From contig JAAAPD010000045.1 of assembly GCA_009908505.1 (NCBI GenBank), positions 37,836-101,835 of the forward strand: a stretch of DNA of 64,000 nucleotides, read 5' to 3'. The stretch comes from Alphaproteobacteria bacterium. GTDB taxonomy: Bacteria; Pseudomonadota; Alphaproteobacteria; Rhodobacterales; Rhodobacteraceae. Below are positions 57,230 to 64,000 of the stretch, piece after piece. The position numbers were made by a program, and so were the translations under genes. The stretch's first letter is position 1. Each line of letters starts with the position of its first letter. The notes beneath the pieces were generated by a model. That model did no database searches, had not been told where the DNA came from, and worked only from the letters and a program-made list of their open reading frames with translations.

Positions 57230-59509
57230 ATGGCCGACAAGCCCGACACATCCCTGCGCGAGGCCGCGCTGGAATACCACCGCACCCCGAAACCCGGCAA
57301 GCTGGAGATCCGCGCGACAAAGCCCCTGGCCAATGGCCGCGACCTGGCCCGCGCCTATTCCCCCGGCGTTGCCGAAGCCTGCCTTGAAATCAAGGCCGAC
57401 CCGAACACCGCGCGCGATTACACCGCACGCGGCAACCTGGTCGCCGTCGTCTCGAACGGGTCTGCGGTGCTGGGGCTGGGCAATATCGGCGGGCTGGCCT
57501 CCAAGCCGGTGATGGAAGGCAAGGCCGTCCTGTTCAAGAAATTCGCCGGCATCGACTGTTTCGACATCGAACTGGACGAGAGAGACCCCGAGAAACTTGC
57601 CGAGATCGTCTGTGCCCTGGAGCCGACTTTCGGCGCCATCAACCTGGAAGACATCAAGGCCCCCGATTGCTTCATCGTCGAAGAGATCTGCCGCGAACGG
57701 ATGAACATCCCCGTCTTCCACGACGACCAGCACGGCACCGCCATCGTGGTCGGTGCGGCGGCGACCAACGCGCTGCGTGTCGCGGGCAAGGCCTTCGAGG
57801 ACATCAAGATCGTCAGCACCGGCGGCGGCGCGGCCGGAATCGCCTGCCTGAACATGTTGCTGAAACTGGGCGTGAAGCGCGAAAACGTCTGGCTGTGCGA
57901 TATCGAGGGGTTGATCTTCGAAGGTCGCGAAACCGAAATGACCCCGCAAAAGGCCGCCTTTGCCCAGGGCACCGCCCCGGCCACGCTCGATGACGTGATC
58001 GCGGGCGCGGACCTGTTTCTTGGCCTGTCGGGCCCAGGCGTCCTGAAACCCGGGATGGTCCAGAAGATGGCGGACCGTCCAATCATCTTCGCCCTGGCGA
58101 ACCCCACGCCCGAGATCCTGCCCGACGCCGTGCGCGAGGTCGCCCCGGACGCGATCATTGCCACGGGGCGCAGCGATTTTCCCAACCAGGTCAACAACGT
58201 TCTGTGCTTTCCATTCATTTTTCGCGGTGCGCTGGATGCCGGCGCGACCGAGATCAACGACGCCATGCAGCTGGCCTGTATCGACGGGATCGCGGAACTG
58301 GCCCGCCACACCACCAGCGCCGAGGCGGCGGCGGCCTACAAGGGCGAGCAGCTCAATTTCGGGCCCGACTACCTGATTCCCAAGCCCTTCGATCCGCGCC
58401 TTTCGGCGGTGGTGTCCAGCGCCGTGGCCAAGGCCGCGCAGGAAACCGGCGTCGCCACGCGCCCGATCGCCGATATCGAGGCCTACAAGCAAAAACTCAA
58501 CGAAAGCGTCTTCAAGTCGGCCCTTCTGATGCGCCCGGTCTTCATGGCCGCCAGCCAGGCCGCACGCCGCATCGTCTTTTCCGAGGGCGAGGATGAACGC
58601 GTGCTGCGCGCCGCCCAGGCGATCCTTGAGGAGACCACCGAAAAGCCCATCCTGATCGGCCGCCCCGAGGTGATCGAGGCGCGCTGTGAACGGGCCGGAC
58701 TTGTGGTCCGCCCGGGCCGGGATTTCGAGATCGTGAACCCCGAGAACGACCCCCGCTATCGCGACTACTGGGGCACCTATCACCAGATCATGGCGCGGCG
58801 CGGCGTCACCCCCGACCTGGCCCGCGCCATCATGCGCACCAACAACACCGCGATCGGCGCGGTCATGGTGCAGCGTGGCGAGGCCGACAGCCTGATCTGC
58901 GGCACGTTCGGGGAATATCGCTGGCACCTTAACTACGTCACGCAGGTGCTGGGCGATGCCACTCACCGCCCGCACGGGTCGCTGTCCATGATGATCCTGG
59001 AGGATGGGCCGCTGTTCTTGGCCGACACCCATGTCTGGTCCCTGCCCACCCCCGAGAACCTGGCCGAGGTCGCGCTGGGCGCGGCGCGCCATGCAAGGCG
59101 TTTCGGGGTGGAACCCAAGGTCGCCTTCTGTTCGCAGTCGCAGTTCGGCAACCAGGCCGAAGGATCGGGCAAGCGCCTGCGCGAGGCCATCGCGATCCTC
59201 GACGGAATGGACACCGATTTCCAGTACGAGGGTGAAATGAACGTCGATGCCGCGCTGGACCCCGAACTGCGCGACCGGCTGTTGCCCGGCGGTCGGCTGG
59301 AGGGCGCGGCCAACGTGCTGATCTTCGGCCATGCCGATGCGGCAAGCGGCGTGCGCAACATCCTCAAGATGAAGGGCGGCGGGCTGGAGGTCGGACCGAT
59401 CCTGATGGGCATGGGCAACCGCGCCCACGTGGTCACGCCCGGCATCACGGCGCGCGGTCTGCTGAACATGGCGGCCATCGCGGGCACGCCGGTGCAGCAT
59501 TACGGATAG
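57230..59509 (+). CDS. maeB: NADP-dependent malic enzyme with C-terminal phosphotransacetylase-like domain
   Basis: MADKPDTSLREAALEYHRTPKPGKLEI; FHDDQHGTAIVVGAAATNAL; C-terminal PTA-like half. Confidence 0.96.
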   Translation: MADKPDTSLREAALEYHRTPKPGKLEIRATKPLANGRDLARAYSPGVAEACLEIKADPNTARDYTARGNLVAVVSNGSAVLGLGNIGGLASKPVMEGKAVLFKKFAGIDCFDIELDERDPEKLAEIVCALEPTFGAINLEDIKAPDCFIVEEICRERMNIPVFHDDQHGTAIVVGAAATNALRVAGKAFEDIKIVSTGGGAAGIACLNMLLKLGVKRENVWLCDIEGLIFEGRETEMTPQKAAFAQGTAPATLDDVIAGADLFLGLSGPGVLKPGMVQKMADRPIIFALANPTPEILPDAVREVAPDAIIATGRSDFPNQVNNVLCFPFIFRGALDAGATEINDAMQLACIDGIAELARHTTSAEAAAAYKGEQLNFGPDYLIPKPFDPRLSAVVSSAVAKAAQETGVATRPIADIEAYKQKLNESVFKSALLMRPVFMAASQAARRIVFSEGEDERVLRAAQAILEETTEKPILIGRPEVIEARCERAGLVVRPGRDFEIVNPENDPRYRDYWGTYHQIMARRGVTPDLARAIMRTNNTAIGAVMVQRGEADSLICGTFGEYRWHLNYVTQVLGDATHRPHGSLSMMILEDGPLFLADTHVWSLPTPENLAEVALGAARHARRFGVEPKVAFCSQSQFGNQAEGSGKRLREAIAILDGMDTDFQYEGEMNVDAALDPELRDRLLPGGRLEGAANVLIFGHADAASGVRNILKMKGGGLEVGPILMGMGNRAHVVTPGITARGLLNMAAIAGTPVQHYG

Positions 59510-59512
59510 CGC

Positions 59513-60283
59513 ATGGAACGCTTCGTCGTGTCCTGTCCCCGGTCGGGCCTGAACTGGCTGCGGTTCTGCATCGAGTATTTCTATGGGCAACAGACACCGG
59601 GCCGCCCCTTGATCCTGCCACGCGGCACCCCGGACCCGAAGGTCTTTCGGCGTTCCCATGATGCGCTTGGCTATACACGTGCCGCGCGTCATGGTGTGCG
59701 GTCCTGGTCCCGTTTCGATCCCGAGGCGCGCAGTCAGGACAAGAGCCTGCTGATCCTGCGTGATCCGGCCTCGGTCTTTCAGCGCGCCTTTCGCAAGCAG
59801 CCCGCGCGCTTTCGCGCCTATGTCAGCAACATTCGATACCTGACGCTGGCCCGAGGCGAGACACTTGTGGCCTATTACGAGGACATTGTTGCCGACCCCG
59901 CCGCGATGTGGGCCGTTCTCGACTTTCTGGACCTGCCCGTCGCAGAGGGGCGAGAGACCCCGACCGCGGAACGTGTCGCACGAGAGTGGAGCGCCGCGGG
60001 CGAGGCCAGCCGCGCCGCCTATGACCGCAACCAGGCCGCGGGCGGCGGCGCGACGACCCGCGAGAACCCGACGGATTTCGCCTATCACGCACGCAAGTTG
60101 ACCCCGCGAGAGCATGCCTTCGTCTGGGACGACCTGGCGCGGGTCCTGACCGAAGACGAGATGGCGCTGTTGACGCGCTACAGGCCCGCCACTTTGCCTG
60201 CTCTGTCGGGTTTCGATCGGGTGCGGCTGCGACTGTCATTTCTCGTCTATCGACTGGTGGGGCGCATGAAACGGCGGCGGTAA
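59513..60283 (+). CDS. Sulfotransferase-like protein
   Basis: 256 aa; ERFVVSCPRSGLNWLRFCIEYFYG (PAPS 5'-phosphosulfate-loop-like), LLILRDPASVFQRAFRKQ. Confidence 0.82.
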   Translation: MERFVVSCPRSGLNWLRFCIEYFYGQQTPGRPLILPRGTPDPKVFRRSHDALGYTRAARHGVRSWSRFDPEARSQDKSLLILRDPASVFQRAFRKQPARFRAYVSNIRYLTLARGETLVAYYEDIVADPAAMWAVLDFLDLPVAEGRETPTAERVAREWSAAGEASRAAYDRNQAAGGGATTRENPTDFAYHARKLTPREHAFVWDDLARVLTEDEMALLTRYRPATLPALSGFDRVRLRLSFLVYRLVGRMKRRR

Positions 60284-60317
60284 CTGCAGAATCTCGGCTG
60301 ATTCTGCGAGAGGTGAG

Positions 60318-60414
60318 TTTGCAGGTTTGCAGCCACCACACGCGATTTGCCCGAATTTCGACGAAAGAGGGCGGTTTGCAAACATTTGCGGATCACCTCT
60401 GCCAAGTCTGCAAA
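60318..60414. promoter_or_regulatory. Cluster of TTTGC(A) motifs upstream of prpE, candidate ScfR/PccR-type operators
   Basis: TTTGCA at 60318 and 60326, TTTGCC at 60346, TTTGCAAA at 60375, TTTGCG at 60385, TCTGCAAA at 60407. Confidence 0.5.
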
Positions 60415-60511
60415 TATTTCGCGTCCGATTACCACCGGCAGGCGCTAACACGCTTGCCGCGAGGGCCCGCGCTGCCCTATCCCGGTTGCAACGAACTGGA
60501 GGAGACAGGAA

Positions 60512-62404
60512 ATGGGATACCGTGAGGTCTACGAGGGCTGGAAGGCCGATCCGGAAGGGTTCTGGATGGAGGCGGCCCAGGCCATCGACTGGGACGAGGC
60601 CCCCAAACAGGCGCTCTTCGACCGGGGCGACCACATGTATGAATGGTTCGCGGATGCCAAGGTCAATACCTGCTGGAATGCCGTGGACCGCCACGTGGAA
60701 AACGGCCGGGGCGAACAGACCGCCATCATCTATGACAGCCCCATCACCCATACCAAGCGCGAAATTTCCTATGTCGAGCTGCGCAACCGCGTTGCCAATC
60801 TGGCCGGTGCCTTGCGGGCCAAGGGCATCGAAAAGGGCGACCGCGTCATCATCTACATGCCGATGATCCCCGAAGCGCTGGAGGCGATGCTGGCCTGCGC
60901 GCGGCTTGGCGCGATCCACTCGGTGGTCTTCGGCGGCTTCGCCAGCAACGAACTGGCGGTGCGCATCAACGATGCCAAGCCCAAGGCGATCATCGCCGCC
61001 TCGTGCGGGATGGAGCCGGGCCGCGTGGTGCACTACAAGCCGCTGCTCGACGGCGCCATCGAGATGGCCGACCACAAGCCGGATTTCTGCGTCATCTTCC
61101 AGCGCGAACAGGAAGTGGCCCAGTTGATCGAGGGGCGCGACGTCAACTGGCACGGCTTCCAATACGGTGTCGAACCGGCCGAATGCGTGCCGGTCGAGGG
61201 CAACCACCCGGCCTATATCCTCTACACCTCGGGCACGACAGGCGCGCCGAAGGGCGTGGTCCGGCCCACGGCCGGGCACCTCGTCGCGCTCAACTGGACC
61301 ATGAAGAACATCTACAACGTCGACCCGGGCGAGGTCTTTTGGGCCGCGTCCGATGTGGGCTGGGTCGTGGGCCATTCCTATATCGCCTACGGGCCGCTGA
61401 TCGCCGGCAACACCACCATCGTCTTCGAGGGCAAGCCCGTGGGCACCCCCGATGCGGGCACGTTCTGGCGCGTGATCGAAGAACATGACGTCAAAAGCTT
61501 CTTCACCGCGCCGACCGCCTTCCGCGCCGTCAAACGCGAGGATCCCAAGGGCGAATTCGTCGGGGAATACGACCTGTCGGGCCTGCGCGCCATCTACCTG
61601 GCCGGGGAACGTGCCGACCCGGACACGATCGAATGGACCCAAAAGATGACCGGCAAGCCGGTCTATGACCACTGGTGGCAGACCGAAACCGGCTACACGA
61701 TCGCCGGCAATCCCGTAGGGATTGAGCCGCTGCCGGTCAAGCTGGGCAGTCCCACGGTGCCCATGCCGGGATATGACATCCAGATCCTGGGCGAGGACGG
61801 CACCCCCCTGCCCGCTGGCGAGCTTGGCGCCATCGCGATCAAGCTGCCATTGGCGCCGGGCACCCTGCCGACGCTGTGGAACGCCGAGGACCGCTTCGTC
61901 AAAAGCTACCTGTCGACCTTCCCCGGCTACTACGAGACCGGCGACGCGGGGCTGATCGACGAGGACGGCTACCTCTACATCATGGCCCGGACCGATGACG
62001 TGATCAATGTGGCCGGGCACCGCCTGTCCACTGGAGGCATGGAAGAGGTTCTGGCCGCACACCCGGACGTTGCCGAATGCGCCGTGATCGGGGTCACGGA
62101 CCAGCTCAAGGGGCAATTGCCCGTGGGCTTTGTCTGCCTGAGCAAGGGCGTCGACCGCCCGGCAGAGGAAATCACCGCCGAATGCGTCAAGATGGTCCGC
62201 GACCGGATCGGGCCGGTGGCCGCGTTCAAGCTCTGCGCGGTGGTGGACCGGCTGCCCAAGACGCGATCCGGCAAGATCCTGCGCGCGACGATGGTGAAGA
62301 TCGCGGACGGGGCGGACTTCAAGATGCCCGCGACGATCGACGATCCGGCGATACTGGACGAGATCAAGGACGCGTTGCGCCCGCTGGGGTATGCGGGAGG
62401 ATGA
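60512..62404 (+). CDS. prpE: Propionyl-CoA synthetase / acetyl-CoA synthetase-like
   Basis: 630 aa; YILYTSGTTGAPKGVVRPTAGHLVAL; KTRSGKILRATMVKIADG. Confidence 0.93.
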   Translation: MGYREVYEGWKADPEGFWMEAAQAIDWDEAPKQALFDRGDHMYEWFADAKVNTCWNAVDRHVENGRGEQTAIIYDSPITHTKREISYVELRNRVANLAGALRAKGIEKGDRVIIYMPMIPEALEAMLACARLGAIHSVVFGGFASNELAVRINDAKPKAIIAASCGMEPGRVVHYKPLLDGAIEMADHKPDFCVIFQREQEVAQLIEGRDVNWHGFQYGVEPAECVPVEGNHPAYILYTSGTTGAPKGVVRPTAGHLVALNWTMKNIYNVDPGEVFWAASDVGWVVGHSYIAYGPLIAGNTTIVFEGKPVGTPDAGTFWRVIEEHDVKSFFTAPTAFRAVKREDPKGEFVGEYDLSGLRAIYLAGERADPDTIEWTQKMTGKPVYDHWWQTETGYTIAGNPVGIEPLPVKLGSPTVPMPGYDIQILGEDGTPLPAGELGAIAIKLPLAPGTLPTLWNAEDRFVKSYLSTFPGYYETGDAGLIDEDGYLYIMARTDDVINVAGHRLSTGGMEEVLAAHPDVAECAVIGVTDQLKGQLPVGFVCLSKGVDRPAEEITAECVKMVRDRIGPVAAFKLCAVVDRLPKTRSGKILRATMVKIADGADFKMPATIDDPAILDEIKDALRPLGYAGG

Positions 62405-62638
62405 AGATCCGCAAACTCCCGCGCGCGCCCGGTGGCGCGTCAGCCCGGGGCCGCCAACCGCCAAAGCCAAAGGGATCGCGAATGGGCCTTTTGCCCAAAA
62501 CTGTTGTCAGGACGCGCCCGGCACGGCATCGTGGCACAGACCGGCACACCCTTGCAAAACCCAGTTGAAATGACGTCCAATGGTGCGGTCGGGACAATCG
62601 AAGCACGAGATGTCGTTTCGGTTGGGTCCAATTTGGAA

Positions 62639-62657
62639 GAACCGAATTGTTCGGTTC
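62639..62657. promoter_or_regulatory. Short perfect inverted repeat in the leader of the secreted orphan gene
   Basis: GAACCGAA-TTG-TTCGGTTC about 27 bp before the ATG at 62685. Confidence 0.5.
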
Positions 62658-62684
62658 GGCCCATGCGCCGGGAGGGAAGCGAGA

Positions 62685-63707
62685 ATGAGTCTGAATAGAT
62701 ATCGACCATGGCGTGTCTGGACTTTTTCTGCCGCGTTGCTGGTTGGCCTTGCGCTGGGGCCCATTTGGCCGGCTCAGGCGGAGGACGCTGAAATGACAGA
62801 ACCTGCGTTTGAGCACGTGTATTCAATGCACATTTTGACGCGGAGCAGTTTCTTTAGGCTTTACGCGAATGGGGCCCCCATTGACAGTAACGCCAAGTTC
62901 CTCGACCGAAGTCAGACGCGTCCGGCCGAAAAAGCCCTGCAACACGGCGAGAATCGCGTCATAATAGATTACGAGCCCTTTGATCTGGATGAGCGGGACT
63001 ATGTGCCGCACGACGGAATATACTTCAGGCTGACGCTCACGCAGTTGAAAGGTTTAACGACCGGTCGGACCACCTTGCTGACCTTGCGCTACTCGCCGGA
63101 AGAAGACTCTCTGGTGCAGGTACAAGGCGCCGGTGATCAACTCGGCGATCAATTTGTTGAAGTTACTGACGTAGATATTGCGCCGGTCGATATCACCTAC
63201 CGAAGCCGCAACTCCGGCGACCACGCGCGCCGCATTCGGATTGATTTCACAATCAACGATCCGTCGCTGGCGCCAGTGCCCTGGGCGGACTCGCCCGAGT
63301 TGCCGGACACGCCTGAAACCAGACAGCTGGTCTGGGAATTCGGCCAGCGACTGCATCAGGCGTATGCCGACCGGGATGTCGAAACCTGGACGGAACTGAC
63401 CGAGCCGTATTTGACGCGCGTGGGTCAATCGATCGGCGGTAAAGATTTGCAATATGTGGTGGACGCCCTGCTAGAACGCGGGGCGATGTCCAGCGGCATC
63501 GAAGGTGCGGTCCTGCGACCCTATTTGACCGAGCAAGACGCCATGACGGAACCATTCCAACCCCTGCCCGACCCACGCCTGGTGTCTTTCGAGACGTTTC
63601 CAGCCGAATTTGCGGTTCCCGGCGAAGAATTGGGCAGCGTTGTGCCCTTCTACCTTTGCATGCGGCCCGAGGGGCTTCGGGTGTGCTACTACGAGTTGGG
63701 CCTCTGA
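62685..63707 (+). CDS. Exported hypothetical protein
   Basis: Signal peptide MSLNRYRPWRVWTFSAALLVGLALGPIWPAQAED; no family recognised; less GC-biased codons than its neighbours. Confidence 0.75.
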   Translation: MSLNRYRPWRVWTFSAALLVGLALGPIWPAQAEDAEMTEPAFEHVYSMHILTRSSFFRLYANGAPIDSNAKFLDRSQTRPAEKALQHGENRVIIDYEPFDLDERDYVPHDGIYFRLTLTQLKGLTTGRTTLLTLRYSPEEDSLVQVQGAGDQLGDQFVEVTDVDIAPVDITYRSRNSGDHARRIRIDFTINDPSLAPVPWADSPELPDTPETRQLVWEFGQRLHQAYADRDVETWTELTEPYLTRVGQSIGGKDLQYVVDALLERGAMSSGIEGAVLRPYLTEQDAMTEPFQPLPDPRLVSFETFPAEFAVPGEELGSVVPFYLCMRPEGLRVCYYELGL

Positions 63708-63883
63708 GGGCGCGGGGAATGATCGTTTAAAGCCAAGAGGCGATCTGCCTTCGCGGCAAGCCGCCGCTATTGTTGCCTTGCCGAGGCGGAACATGCGCGG
63801 TGTAACCCGCGCGTTTCCCGCGAGCGGTCCTTGGCGCGGCCGAAGCGAACGCTTGCTTCGCCCCGCATAGCCGACCACCGGTC

Positions 63884-64000
63884 TTAGGCAAACTGCTCTC
63901 TGATCAACCGCTCCTCCAGCCCGTGGCCGGGATCGAACAGCAAACGGTGCGACACGTCCTCGGCCGATTGCACGCGCACCTGGGCCACGTTGGGCACCGA
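63884..64000 (-). CDS. NAD kinase, C-terminal fragment (gene continues past the right edge)
   Basis: Minus-strand translation ...SVPNVAQVRVQSAEDVSHRLLFDPGHGLEERLIREQFA-stop, typical NAD kinase C-terminus. Confidence 0.75.
   Translation of the reverse strand, partial: SVPNVAQVRVQSAEDVSHRLLFDPGHGLEERLIREQFA

Noticed and set aside
57053-60115. 1020-aa minus-strand ORF overlapping maeB
   Set aside because: Antisense shadow ORF typical of high-GC DNA; translation is low-complexity (His/Arg/Gly/Asp-rich) with no domain, while the plus strand encodes a clear malic enzyme.
60236-62470. 744-aa minus-strand ORF opposite prpE
   Set aside because: Shadow ORF; prpE on the plus strand is unambiguous.
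1-64000. CRISPR arrays, transposases/IS ends, prophage or toxin-antitoxin modules
   Set aside because: No regularly spaced repeats, transposase-like ORFs, phage genes or convincing toxin-antitoxin pairs found; sequence looks like core chromosome.

Overview
The window is chromosomal DNA from a GC-rich alphaproteobacterium, very likely a Rhodobacteraceae member judging by gene content and order. Coding density is high and most of it is housekeeping or catabolic: a sarcosine oxidase cluster (soxA partial at the left edge, soxD, soxB), a Glu/Leu-type dehydrogenase, a TadE/TadG pilus trio, hom, glpX, a sulfide/sulfur cassette (two YeeE/YedE proteins, an MBL hydrolase, a DUF442-SQR fusion, SulP), an L-carnitine catabolism operon (fused carnitine dehydrogenase-thioesterase, BKACE, two lipoproteins), metG, a lytic transglycosylase, tRNA-Leu(UAA), putA with its Lrp regulator, pyrD, an interrupted arsC, a 5'-nucleotidase, MATE, a beta-oxidation cluster behind tandem MerR genes, an acyl-CoA synthetase, a SPOR protein, a nucleoside salvage operon (cdd-deoA-deoB-add-upp), an asparagine synthetase, maeB, prpE, a secreted orphan protein, and a partial NAD kinase at the right edge. 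I saw no CRISPR array, prophage, transposase or rRNA, and no obviously new multi-gene system. The points most worth a second look are: an in-frame TAA inside arsC; a 10-bp hairpin whose 3' arm contains the cdd Shine-Dalgarno; a perfect 18-bp palindrome upstream of maeB; an AT-rich inverted repeat upstream of the sulfide cassette (BigR/SqrR-like); clustered TTTGC(AAA) motifs upstream of prpE (PccR/ScfR-like); an apparent M48 pseudo-peptidase without HExxH; and a poly-Gly microsatellite lipoprotein inside the carnitine operon.
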